Shown here: piece after piece, positions 16,672 to 26,191 of the stretch | How the letters are laid out: every line of letters starts with the position of its first letter | How positions within the stretch are numbered: position 1 is the first letter of the stretch | The notes under the pieces: model-generated | Database searches by the model: none | The model's input: the letters and a program-made list of their open reading frames with translations, nothing else | What the model was told of the DNA's origin: nothing | Translations under genes and position numbers: made by a program | Assembly: GCA_015059965.1 (NCBI GenBank) | Contig: SUZM01000003.1 | Span: 96,764-160,763 of the forward strand | Length of the DNA stretch: 64,000 bases | Source of the DNA: Rikenellaceae bacterium | Lineage (GTDB): Bacteria; Bacteroidota; Bacteroidia; Bacteroidales; Rikenellaceae | Reading direction: 5' to 3'

Positions 16672-18372
16672 TTACATTTCGATAATTCGATCACAATAGC
16701 CGAGCGAGCTCTCGCGGTGGGCAATCACCAAGATGGTGAGCTCGCGGTTTTCGGCCGACAGCTCCTCAATCGAGTGGTTGATCCCCTCTTCGGTACGGTT
16801 GTCAAGCGACGAGGTGGCCTCATCGAAGAAGAGGATGTCGGCCCTTTTATAGAGGGCGCGGGCGATGCCGATTCGCTGACGTTGCCCGCCCGAGATGCGG
16901 CACCCGCACTCGCCGATCGGGGTATCCATCCCCTGTGGCAGGGAGTCGATAAACTCCGCCAGTCGGGCCTGCTCCAAGGCATGGCGCACGCGCTGCCGGT
17001 CAATCTCATGCTCCCGCTCGCCCAAGGCCACGTTGGCGGCAAAGGTATTGTCGGTCAGAAATACGTTCTGCGAAACATAGCCCACGCTGTTCTGCCAGCG
17101 GCGGCGATTCTCCCGGCTCAAGGGCACACCATCTATGCAGATACGCCCCTCGGTCGGTTCATAGAAGCCCAACAAAAGGTTGAAAAGGGTGGTCTTGCCG
17201 CGTCCCGATTCGCCGCGTATGCCGATGCGTTCGCCCTTACGAATGGTGAGCATGAGGTTGTCGATCAGCGGCTTGTCGGGTGCATCGTCGAAGTGGAAGC
17301 CCAGCCCTTCGATCGTGATTTCATGGCGGAAGGGGATACGCTCCTCGGAGAGAGCCGCAGCTGCCTCGTTGTCGGCCTCGATCTTCGCCTCCTGGAGGGT
17401 CGCAATCGTGTAGCGGTTGTACTTGATGGCCGCCCAGCCGCTCATCAGGCTCCTCACCGAGGGCATCAGTCGAAGGGCCGCCACGGCGAAGACTCCGAAG
17501 AGCATGCGCATGTCTCCCGACTCCCCTTGAAGGCTGCCGATCACCAGCAGGGCCATGCCCAGTGCCAAGCCCGTCTCGGTAAAGAGGGTGGGGAGTTGTC
17601 CCAAGGTGGCGTTCTTCTGCTGCACCTCCACAATCTCATCCATGGCTCGATCAAAACGGTTGAGCATCAGCGGAAAGGCGCGGTTTATCTCTACCTCAGA
17701 ATAACCTCTGAAGGTCTCCATCACCACGCGGGCCTTCTCGCGGTGCGCGCGGTTCTCCACCTCCCCGTAGCGGTTCAGTCGGCTGCGCACCAAGCGGTAG
17801 TAGACAAGGACCGTCGGCAGGAAGATCACGAGCACCAGCAGGGCGGCCTTGGGGCTGTAGAGCACCACCGAGCCAAAGAGCAGCAGGAAGAGCATCACCT
17901 CACAGGCCATGGTGGCCATGGGGCGCAGTACACCCGCCACAAACGAGAAGCTCACCACATTGACGTTGCGGGCCAGGACGGCCGAATTGCTGTGCTTGAT
18001 GAAGTGGAGTCCCCGCCGATAGTAGGTGGTGTAGAGGTTGCGCGAGAGGTAGCGGTAGAGGGCGTAGGTGTAGTTGCGCTCCGTGCGGTAGAGCAGCAAC
18101 GCAAGAAGATTCTTCAGCGCAATCACCACAACAACGCCAAGCGATACCGTGATAACAAATTGTCTGTCAGAGGAGAACCCTCCCCACCTGAAGAGTTGGT
18201 CGAGGTAACTGATTCGGTGTATGCTCTCCGTGTCGAGGATCAGGGTAAGCACCGGCACCAAGAGGGCGAGGCCCAGGAAGTTGAGCAGGGCTCTGAGGAA
18301 GATGGTTACAACGACCCATCCGCCTCGGCGGCGGAATTTTTTCGGGATCAGGGATAGGAGGGTCGTTTTCAT
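16672..18372 (-). CDS. ABC transporter, fused permease/ATPase
   Basis: N-terminal TM domain; Walker A GESGRGKTT, signature ISGGQRQRIGIARAL, Walker B ILFFDEATSSLD; start at MKTTLLSL. Confidence 0.95.
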   Translation of the reverse strand: MKTTLLSLIPKKFRRRGGWVVVTIFLRALLNFLGLALLVPVLTLILDTESIHRISYLDQLFRWGGFSSDRQFVITVSLGVVVVIALKNLLALLLYRTERNYTYALYRYLSRNLYTTYYRRGLHFIKHSNSAVLARNVNVVSFSFVAGVLRPMATMACEVMLFLLLFGSVVLYSPKAALLVLVIFLPTVLVYYRLVRSRLNRYGEVENRAHREKARVVMETFRGYSEVEINRAFPLMLNRFDRAMDEIVEVQQKNATLGQLPTLFTETGLALGMALLVIGSLQGESGDMRMLFGVFAVAALRLMPSVRSLMSGWAAIKYNRYTIATLQEAKIEADNEAAAALSEERIPFRHEITIEGLGFHFDDAPDKPLIDNLMLTIRKGERIGIRGESGRGKTTLFNLLLGFYEPTEGRICIDGVPLSRENRRRWQNSVGYVSQNVFLTDNTFAANVALGEREHEIDRQRVRHALEQARLAEFIDSLPQGMDTPIGECGCRISGGQRQRIGIARALYKRADILFFDEATSSLDNRTEEGINHSIEELSAENRELTILVIAHRESSLGYCDRIIEM

Positions 18373-18470
18373 CCTTGCAAAGGTACAAAATAATTCAAAA
18401 TTAAGAAAAGAAAAATTTTCTTTTCTGCTGTGGCGCCTCGGTATGGCTCTGCTCCCGGCTGACACCGCAG

Positions 18471-18554
18471 TTCAAAATTCAAAATTATTTTCCTTGTCGC
18501 TGGAAATATCACCATAGAATATTCCGAGGCGTAAACCCTATTTTGAATTTTGAA
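18471..18554. repeat. Intergenic element A: 15-bp perfect terminal inverted repeats
   Basis: TTCAAAATTCAAAAT (18471-18485) / ATTTTGAATTTTGAA (18540-18554) with a 54-bp core. Confidence 0.7.
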
Positions 18555-18562
18555 TACTCTCT

Positions 18563-21500
18563 CTACTCCACCTTTTCGCATCGTCCTTGGCGGACGTACC
18601 AGAGCCAGCCCTCGACTTCGAGGTAACCCATTCGGCGCAGGAGATGCATATATTGGTGGATCTGCCTCCGGTTCTCCGCAAGGCTCTTTTCGCCAAATTT
18701 ATAGTCCACGACAACAGCCCGTTTTCCTTTGATCATCACGCGATCGGGGCGCTTCATCTCTACTTTTGCTTCACTTGTTGCGGGGAGGATAATGTCGCGT
18801 TCGCTGAGGACCCGATCCCAGCGCTCATCGTACCACGAGGCGACTTGTGGATGGCTTAGCGCCTCTTCCACCCGGCGATGCAACTCTTCGGCATCGGCCG
18901 GCGAGAGGAGCGCCTGATCGCGCATCCGCTCCATGGCCAACGCGAGTTCCCGACGGTTGGTAGCCTCGCCGAAGAGGCGGTGCATCAGAATACCGAAGTT
19001 GCGCGGCGAGAACTCCACCCGGCCATCGTGCTCCAGGTAGCCCGTATGGGGGTATTTCTGCTCCGGAGAGGGTTGTACGGAGGGGTAGTGCTCCAAGGAG
19101 CGATGCTCCACTTCGCGTTCGCCTTTGCCCTTGGCGGGATCCTCAGGCTCGGGGCCGCAAAACGTGCCAAAGTGGTAGCTCACTCCCCGCTCGTGTTGCA
19201 GACAGCGCCCCTCGAGCGCTCCTACATGACACTCCTCTCCGTGGCGGTCGATCGCCTCCCAGAGGTAGGCCCCGATGCCGCGGTGGCTCTCGGGAATGAA
19301 GATGTGGAGTTGCTCCACGGCGCGTGTCAGGGCGACATAGAGGAGATTTACGTTATCCACATAGGAGTAGACCATCTCGCGGAAATAGGCTTCGGCGAAC
19401 TCCGAAGAGGCCATCTCAGCGCGATACTTCACCGGCACGCAGCCCACCTCGGAGAGGTCGCCCCGGGCCTCGGCCCAGAGGATGTTGGGCACCTCACCCG
19501 AGGCTTTGGGCTCGAGGGCCCAGGAGCAGTAGGGGATCAGAACCACCCGTTTCTCCAATCCCTTGGCGGCGTGGATGGTGGTGATCTCTATCGTGTCGTC
19601 CGAGGCGCCGACCGACAGCGAACGCTTGGCGCCGTTCTCCTCCCACCAGTTCAGGAAGAGCGGAATATCGACCACACGGCCCGCGGAGAAGTGGATGATC
19701 TGTTCGTGCAGGGCCTGCAGATAGGCGATCTGATCGCTCTGCTCGTTGAGTCGGAAGTGCTCCACGATGCGCGAAAAGGCCTCCTCGGGGGAGAGCAGGC
19801 GCCAGCGGGCGAGGAGCTCCAGCAACTCTTCGCTTAGGGGTTCGTCGAAGGGACGATTCAGGAAGTGGTTGCAGATTGCGCGGCGGATCGTGTCGGAGGG
19901 ATCGACCGCGAGGCGGAGCATCGAGATCAGGAAGTAGCTCAGGGGCGAGGAGTCGATGCGCAGGGCATCCTGTGTCATCACGTCGAAGCGGTAGCGCTCC
20001 TCGCAGTTCGTGCGCTTGAAGTCGAGCAGTGCACGGGCGGCCCGGGCCCCATCGCTGCGCGAGCGCCCCAGGATCATGATCTCCGAGGGACGGAAGCCGC
20101 GATCCAGCAACTCACAGACACGCTCCACAAGCGGAGGCTCCTTTTCGTAGCTCTCCACGGCGATGAAGCCCTCCCGAAGGCTCTTTTTGCGGGCGATCTG
20201 GCGGTGCCCCTCATAGGCCCTCCTAAGGGTGCCGCTCAACTCGCGGCGCAGGTCGGGGGAGATGGCGGCCGCCTGGAGCCGCTCCTCAAGGTTGTGGTCG
20301 GTGGCGGTCACCACCCGCTCGATGATCGAGTTGTTGAACTCCACTACATTGCTCAGCGAGCGGAAGTTGTAGCGCATCTGCTCCACCTCGGCCCCCTCCA
20401 GTGCCCGGGGGGCCTTCTCGCCCAGGATGCGCCAGTTGCCGCCGCGCCAGCGGTAGATCGACTGCTTGATGTCGCCCACCAGCAATACGGGGTGTCCGGG
20501 CTCCTCCTGCTCGCTCTGCGTGAGCTGGCTGCGGTGGGCCAGAGCCTCTTCGAGCAGGGGCAGGAAGTTGAGCCACTCGCGTTCGGAGGTGTCTTGAAAC
20601 TCGTCGATGAAGTAGCGGTCGTAGCGGTTGCCCACCTTTTCGTAGATGAAGGGGGTCTGGCTGCGACCGATCAGGGCCGAGAGGATATTTTTGGTCTCGG
20701 AGAGCAGCAGGGTATTCTCCTCGCGCCACAGGCGCTGCACCTCGCGATAGAGGTCGCTCAGCAGGGCAAAGGTGCGGTAGTGCTCACGCAGCAGACGTGT
20801 GGTGTTCCACTGCGGGCTGTGGCGATCGTACCAGGCACAAAGGTCGGCCATCAGCGGTTGCAGCTCACCGATCAGGGCCGCATGGGCCTTGGCCCGGCTC
20901 TTGGCCATCCACCCCTCAGCCCCTGCGGCACACTTGCGGGCTCGCGCCTTGGGCTCCGAGAGGTCTCCTGCAGCCGCCTGGTAGAAGAGCTTCACACCGC
21001 CCGAGTGGCCGTAGGAGAAGTCGTCGATGGTCAGCCCTGCGGCGGCAATGCGTGCGACTCCCTCCTCACCTAAGGTGCGGTATCGGGCCACCGAACGCTC
21101 CATCTCGGTTGTGGCTGTGCGAACAATGGCCGAGAGCTCCTCCCGGGAGCAGGCTGCCTGCAAGGCGGCACGGTTGCCCTCCTTGAAGAGCTCGCCGCCC
21201 AGTTTGAGAATATCGCGCCTGAGGTCCCACCCCTCGTGGTCGGCAATGCGCTCGCGGGCAAAGGCCTCGAGCCAGCTCTTGAGCCCCGGATCCTCGGCAA
21301 TGCGCTCGATCAGGGCATCCACACTGCGGGCCAGCACGGGTGCCGACTCCAATTCGATGGTGTAGTTCAGGTCGATGCCCAGCTCCTGGATGAAGGCGTG
21401 GAGGATGCGCTGAAAGAATTTGTCGATCGTCAGGACCGTGAAGTGGGAGTAGTCGTGCAGAATGGCGCTTTGAACCTTGCGGGCCCGGGTGCGAATCTCC

Positions 21501-21742
21501 TCCTCGCTGAGCGAGAGTTCGGGGACAAGCGCCGCGAGGTAGTCGCTTCGATGGCCTGAGGCCAACAGGTGTATCTCCTTGAGTATGCGGCTCTTCATCT
21601 CCTCGGTGGCCTTGTTCGTGAAGGTCACGGCCAGGATATGGCGATAGAGCATCGGCTGCCAAATCACGTCGCGGACGTAATTGTAGGCCAGCTGATAGGT
21701 CTTTCCCGACCCGGCACTTGCATTGAGAATCTTGGCTCGCAT
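18563..21742 (-). CDS. UvrD/RecB-like helicase-nuclease, AddA-type
   Basis: ILNASAGSGKTYQLAYNYVRD (Walker A), FIDEFQDTSEREW, LLVGDIKQSIYRWRGG, TTIHAAKGLEKRVV, C-terminal VVDYKFGE nuclease motif; start at MRAKILN. Confidence 0.93.
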   Translation of the reverse strand: MRAKILNASAGSGKTYQLAYNYVRDVIWQPMLYRHILAVTFTNKATEEMKSRILKEIHLLASGHRSDYLAALVPELSLSEEEIRTRARKVQSAILHDYSHFTVLTIDKFFQRILHAFIQELGIDLNYTIELESAPVLARSVDALIERIAEDPGLKSWLEAFARERIADHEGWDLRRDILKLGGELFKEGNRAALQAACSREELSAIVRTATTEMERSVARYRTLGEEGVARIAAAGLTIDDFSYGHSGGVKLFYQAAAGDLSEPKARARKCAAGAEGWMAKSRAKAHAALIGELQPLMADLCAWYDRHSPQWNTTRLLREHYRTFALLSDLYREVQRLWREENTLLLSETKNILSALIGRSQTPFIYEKVGNRYDRYFIDEFQDTSEREWLNFLPLLEEALAHRSQLTQSEQEEPGHPVLLVGDIKQSIYRWRGGNWRILGEKAPRALEGAEVEQMRYNFRSLSNVVEFNNSIIERVVTATDHNLEERLQAAAISPDLRRELSGTLRRAYEGHRQIARKKSLREGFIAVESYEKEPPLVERVCELLDRGFRPSEIMILGRSRSDGARAARALLDFKRTNCEERYRFDVMTQDALRIDSSPLSYFLISMLRLAVDPSDTIRRAICNHFLNRPFDEPLSEELLELLARWRLLSPEEAFSRIVEHFRLNEQSDQIAYLQALHEQIIHFSAGRVVDIPLFLNWWEENGAKRSLSVGASDDTIEITTIHAAKGLEKRVVLIPYCSWALEPKASGEVPNILWAEARGDLSEVGCVPVKYRAEMASSEFAEAYFREMVYSYVDNVNLLYVALTRAVEQLHIFIPESHRGIGAYLWEAIDRHGEECHVGALEGRCLQHERGVSYHFGTFCGPEPEDPAKGKGEREVEHRSLEHYPSVQPSPEQKYPHTGYLEHDGRVEFSPRNFGILMHRLFGEATNRRELALAMERMRDQALLSPADAEELHRRVEEALSHPQVASWYDERWDRVLSERDIILPATSEAKVEMKRPDRVMIKGKRAVVVDYKFGEKSLAENRRQIHQYMHLLRRMGYLEVEGWLWYVRQGRCEKVE

Positions 21743-21798
21743 AGCACAAAGGTACAAATAATTCAAAACCGGGAATTCGAAATTGATAATTTTTTTTT

Positions 21799-21806
21799 AC
21801 CTTTGT
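21799..21806 (+). promoter_or_regulatory. Candidate -7 box (TACCTTTG) for the GIN-domain gene
   Basis: TTTTTTTTTACCTTTGTCTGC, about 85 bp before the ATG at 21892. Confidence 0.4.
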
Positions 21807-21891
21807 CTGCAAGGAATCGGTTTAGGCGGCTCTTCGGGGCGCACTTCGGCCGATCGACAGAATTTTAAATCAGACATTTAAGAGACAGCAG

Positions 21892-22644
21892 ATGAAGAGA
21901 ATTTCGATTTTGGCCCTCTGTATGCTCCTGGGTGGAGCCACGAAGGCCATGGCACAGGATAGCGCAGCCCAAGGGGCTTCGGTTCGCATGGAGTGGATGC
22001 AACCCTTTGTGGCTGTGGATGTTCAGGGCCCGGTGAAGGTAACCCTGTGTCGGGTGACGGACGACCAGGAGCCCCAGATCAGTTACGACACGCAGGCCAA
22101 CCCCGATTCGCGACTCAAGGCTGCGGTCGATAAGTCGGGCGTGCTCCGCATCCAGGAGCGCGGTCTGCACCACTCGACCGACACCGTGGCGCTGCGGGTG
22201 AGTTATCGCCAGCTCGAGAGCCTGAAAGCCGATGGAGCGCATGTTGCGTTCGAGAACCCGGTCGAGGAGCTGATGTTCGATGCCGCAATCTCGGGCGGGG
22301 CGGTGGTGGAGCTCCCGCTGGAAACCACCGATGCCGTGGTTACGATAACCGGAAAGAGCTCGCTAAAACTCTCGGGCAGATGCCGTTACCTCGATCTTGA
22401 GGCCTCGACGGCCCGAGTCGATGCCTCGCAGTTGAAGGCCCACTCGGCGCGTGTGGAGGCGACCCATAAGGCCGATGTGGTGCTCCATGCCCTGGAGCGT
22501 CTCGATGCCTCTGCCACCCAGGCCGCAGTTCTTTACCTTGAGGAGCCGACCATCCTGCGTGCCCGCAGCCTCTTCGGGGGAAGGGTAGAGCCTTTGGAGC
22601 CTGCCGAAGAGCCGGCAGCCGAAACCACCTCGCCCGAGGCATAG
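21892..22644 (+). CDS. Secreted GIN-domain (DUF2807-like) protein
   Basis: Signal peptide MKRISILALCMLLGGATKAMAQ; repetitive beta pattern (VDVQGPVKVTL, LSGRCRYLDLEASTARVDASQLKAHSARVEATHKADVVLHAL). Confidence 0.75.
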   Translation: MKRISILALCMLLGGATKAMAQDSAAQGASVRMEWMQPFVAVDVQGPVKVTLCRVTDDQEPQISYDTQANPDSRLKAAVDKSGVLRIQERGLHHSTDTVALRVSYRQLESLKADGAHVAFENPVEELMFDAAISGGAVVELPLETTDAVVTITGKSSLKLSGRCRYLDLEASTARVDASQLKAHSARVEATHKADVVLHALERLDASATQAAVLYLEEPTILRARSLFGGRVEPLEPAEEPAAETTSPEA

Positions 22645-22692
22645 TCAAACCACGGTTCCCTTCTTAAACTGATTCTGAAACGGAAGATCTCA

Positions 22693-25593
22693 ATGGCGGA
22701 AAAGAGTTTTTTGGGCGAGGTGGCGCGCAGCCTCTATCGGCGCTATGGGGAGGATTTTGCCTCCCTCGCGCTTCTGTTCCCCTCGCGCCGCGCCCGCCTC
22801 TTCTTTGCCGATGAGCTGGCCCGAATTGCCGAGCACCCCCTTTGGGAGCCCCAATGGCTGGCTCCCGATCAGCTGATGGAGGAGCTCTCGGGGCTTCGGG
22901 TGGGGGATCGCCTGCGCCTGGTGGTCGAGCTCTACCGCATCTACAGCCGCTATCACACCGAACCGTTCGATACCTTCTATTTCTGGGGCGATCGCCTCCT
23001 TTCGGACTTCGATATGGTGGACAAATACCGTGTCGATGCCGATATGTTGTTTCGCAACATTGCCGATATCAAGGAGTTGGAGGCCGACCTCTCGTACCTC
23101 ACCGCCGAGCAGCGTGAGGTGATCAACCGCTTCTGGCAGGGGGTGCTCGAGGAGTCGGAGGATACCCCCGAGCGGCGACGTTTCCTTACGATATGGAACT
23201 CCCTTGGGGCCATCTACCGCGATTACCACGAACGGCTCCTGGAGCTTGGTTTTGGCTATTCGGGGATGGTGCAACGGCTGGCCGCCGACCGAATCCGAGA
23301 GGGCAAGGCGGCCTTGTCGGCGGATCGCCACTATGTGGTAGCGGGATTCAATGCCCTCTCCGAGTGCGAAAAGATCCTCTTCGACCACCTTAAAAGTTTG
23401 GAGGCCGACTTCTTTTGGGATTATGATGATTACTACCTCCGCTCGGAGGTACAGGAGGCGGGGATGTTTCTGAGGGAGAACTGCCGCCGTTATCCTGAAC
23501 CTGCGGGAGAGATAACACACGATTTCTCCAAGTGGTCGAAGCAGTTGCAGGTCGTATCTTCAGTCTCGGATGCAGTGCAGTGTAAGGCCATATCCGCTAT
23601 CCTGGACGCCTTTCGCGAGCGCGATCCCAAGAGCGGCGAACTCCTCCCACTCGATAAACGCACGGCCATTGTGCTGACTGACGAAGGGCTTCTGATGCCA
23701 CTGCTAAGCTCTATGCAACCATCTGAGAGGCAGCATGTTGCCGATGCGGTGAATGTTACGATGGGCTTTCCGCTCAAGCAGACGGCCGCCTATACCTTCA
23801 TCGAGCGCCTTTTGGAGTTGCAGAGCCACCGACGCCAAAAGGGCGATGAGGCGCTCTTTTACCATGTGGATGTCCTGGGACTGTTGGCCCATCCCTGCCT
23901 CGAAATGGCCTTAGATGAGAGCCTTCAACCCCTTCGAAAAGAGATTATTGATGGGCGATATATTCGTGTGCCGGCTTCGCTCTTTGCCACTCATCCGCTG
24001 CTCGCCTCCATCTTCCTTCCCGCGGGAGATTGGCGCGAGCTCTCGGATTGGCTTCAACGCACCCTCTCGGCGGTGGGCACCGCAAGTGCGGAGCACAATC
24101 CAACACCCGAGCAGACCGCAGCCCTGCTCCTCCTTTCGGAAGAGATAAGCAAACTGCGCAATTCGGTGGAGCTCTGTGATATAGAGCTGTCCACCTCAAT
24201 CTATATGTCCCTACTGCGCAAGCACCTTCAAACCCTGCGCATCCCCTTCGAAGGCGAGCCGCTGAATGGTATTCAGGTGATGGGAATCCTTGAGACCCGC
24301 AACCTGGATTTCGACCAGGTGGTGATCCTCTCAATGACCGATGACAACTTCCCGGGGCGCCTCGATGCCGGAGCCTCCTACATCCCCTATAATCTGCGGG
24401 CCGCCTATGGGCTGCCCACACCCGAACACCATGAGGGTGTCTACTCTTACTACTTCTACCGACTGATCCAGCGAGCCCGACGGGTGGTGATGTGCTACTG
24501 CTCGCGTGCCGATGAGAAAACCACCGGAGAACCAAGTCGTTACATTCGTCAATTGGAGTATGAGAGCGGCCGCAAGATCACCTTTGTCGAGCTCGGTGTG
24601 GATGTCAATCTGCCCGAGGAGGAGCCCATCGAAGTGGAGAAGAAGGGAAGTGTACGCGAGGCGCTGAAGCGCTACCTTGCGCCCGAGAATCCGCTGACGA
24701 TCTCTCCGACAGCTTTTGCCCGCTACCTGGCCTGCCCCCTAAAGTTTTACTTCGCCTCAATTGCACATCTCAAAGAGCAAGAGGAGATTACGGATGAGGT
24801 AGACAACCCCCTCTTCGGCAATCTGCTCCACGGTTCGATGGAGCGACTCTACACTCCGCTGCTCCATGTTGCAGTGCCGGCTCTTCAGATACGGAAGATG
24901 GTCGAGTCGGATGCGGTTGAGCAGGCCGTCAAGGCAACCATCGAGGCCGAGCTCTTCCGTGGGGAACCGACCCCTGAGAGCGACTATGGCGGGCAACTCC
25001 TTCTGGTGCGTGATATCGTGATTCGCTATATCCGTGAGGCGATTCTGAACTTTGATCTGCGCCACGAAGAGTTTACGGTCGAGGGGTTGGAGGCGGCTGT
25101 AAAGTGCGATTTTGCCTTCAGCGCAGGGCGCCGAGTCCGTTTTGCCGGTAAGGCCGACCGTTTGGATCGCCTGAAGGACGGCTCCTACCGGGTGGTGGAC
25201 TACAAGACCGGTGGGGTACACCTTGAATTTGGGGGGCTGGACGACCTCTTTGTAACGAAGAACCGCAGCCTGAACGGTAACATCTTCCAGACGTTGCTCT
25301 ACTCGCTCATGCTTTGGCACGACCGGGGAACGGATGCCCTGCCGGCACTCTACTATGTACGTCGGATGAACAGCGAGGAGTACTCGCCATATCTCATTGA
25401 TAAGTCGTTGGGGGATAACCAGGTGCGATACTCTACTTCGCGCGAAGGTTTTGAACAGCGATTGCGCAATTGTCTTCTTGAACTCTTCGATTTCGAGACC
25501 CCTTTCCGCCCCTGTGAGGATGTGGAGACCTGCCGTTTTTGCGACTTTAAGAGCATTTGTCGCAGGGGGGGCTCTCCACTCCCTGTGCGATGA
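22693..25593 (+). CDS. PD-(D/E)XK nuclease / AddB-like subunit
   Basis: LLFPSRRARLFFADELA, LTISPTAFARYLACPLKFYF, RVRFAGKADRLDRLKDGSYRVVDYKTG, CRFCDFKSICRR Fe-S-type terminus. Confidence 0.88.
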   Translation: MAEKSFLGEVARSLYRRYGEDFASLALLFPSRRARLFFADELARIAEHPLWEPQWLAPDQLMEELSGLRVGDRLRLVVELYRIYSRYHTEPFDTFYFWGDRLLSDFDMVDKYRVDADMLFRNIADIKELEADLSYLTAEQREVINRFWQGVLEESEDTPERRRFLTIWNSLGAIYRDYHERLLELGFGYSGMVQRLAADRIREGKAALSADRHYVVAGFNALSECEKILFDHLKSLEADFFWDYDDYYLRSEVQEAGMFLRENCRRYPEPAGEITHDFSKWSKQLQVVSSVSDAVQCKAISAILDAFRERDPKSGELLPLDKRTAIVLTDEGLLMPLLSSMQPSERQHVADAVNVTMGFPLKQTAAYTFIERLLELQSHRRQKGDEALFYHVDVLGLLAHPCLEMALDESLQPLRKEIIDGRYIRVPASLFATHPLLASIFLPAGDWRELSDWLQRTLSAVGTASAEHNPTPEQTAALLLLSEEISKLRNSVELCDIELSTSIYMSLLRKHLQTLRIPFEGEPLNGIQVMGILETRNLDFDQVVILSMTDDNFPGRLDAGASYIPYNLRAAYGLPTPEHHEGVYSYYFYRLIQRARRVVMCYCSRADEKTTGEPSRYIRQLEYESGRKITFVELGVDVNLPEEEPIEVEKKGSVREALKRYLAPENPLTISPTAFARYLACPLKFYFASIAHLKEQEEITDEVDNPLFGNLLHGSMERLYTPLLHVAVPALQIRKMVESDAVEQAVKATIEAELFRGEPTPESDYGGQLLLVRDIVIRYIREAILNFDLRHEEFTVEGLEAAVKCDFAFSAGRRVRFAGKADRLDRLKDGSYRVVDYKTGGVHLEFGGLDDLFVTKNRSLNGNIFQTLLYSLMLWHDRGTDALPALYYVRRMNSEEYSPYLIDKSLGDNQVRYSTSREGFEQRLRNCLLELFDFETPFRPCEDVETCRFCDFKSICRRGGSPLPVR

Positions 25594-25609
25594 GGGCCGA
25601 TCCGGGGCT

Positions 25610-26176
25610 CTACTCCTTCTCGAAATTCACCACCATATAATTGGCTCCCGAGCGCCGTGCGGCCTCGATTCCAACCGCAGAGTCTTCGAAGATAAGCGTC
25701 TCTTCGGGCAGGCATCCTTCGATCTGCATCGCCTTCAAAAAGGCATCGGGATGAGGTTTGTGGTGCTCCACATCCCCGGCCGAGAGGATGCCATCCACCT
25801 CGTTTTCCAACTTTAGGTAACGCATTGCATTCTTCAGATTCTGAGGCTGTCCCGTTGATACGATCCACACCTTTCCACCCTGTCGTCGAAAGTGGCGGCA
25901 GAAGGCCCAGAGCCCCTCATTGAGCCTTACGCTCTCAAAAAACGAGGGGTAGAGTTCGATCTTTCTGCGGCGGATGCGGTCGATCTCTTCGGGGTCGGTA
26001 AAGCCGATCGAGCGGAGAAAATCGGGACACCTTACCCCGAAGTGCCGCTTCAGATACTCCTCCTCGCTTAACGGGTAACCGACCTCCGACAAAGCGGCCA
26101 CATAGGCTCGGGCATTGGCCCGCCGCGTATCGGCCAGGGTGCCGTCGAAATCGACTAAAAGAAGCTTGAGCTGCAT
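25610..26176 (-). CDS. HAD-family phosphatase (beta-phosphoglucomutase-like)
   Basis: LLLVDFDGTLADT, VWIVSTGQPQNL, KPHPDAFLKAM, LIFEDSAVGIEAA. Confidence 0.92.
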   Translation of the reverse strand: MQLKLLLVDFDGTLADTRRANARAYVAALSEVGYPLSEEEYLKRHFGVRCPDFLRSIGFTDPEEIDRIRRRKIELYPSFFESVRLNEGLWAFCRHFRRQGGKVWIVSTGQPQNLKNAMRYLKLENEVDGILSAGDVEHHKPHPDAFLKAMQIEGCLPEETLIFEDSAVGIEAARRSGANYMVVNFEKE

Positions 26177-26191
26177 GGGGTTAATCTTGAG

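Noticed and set aside
18384-18554. Intact insertion sequence between addA and the ABC operon
   Set aside because: AT-rich inverted repeats are present but no transposase ORF; at most a small non-autonomous element.
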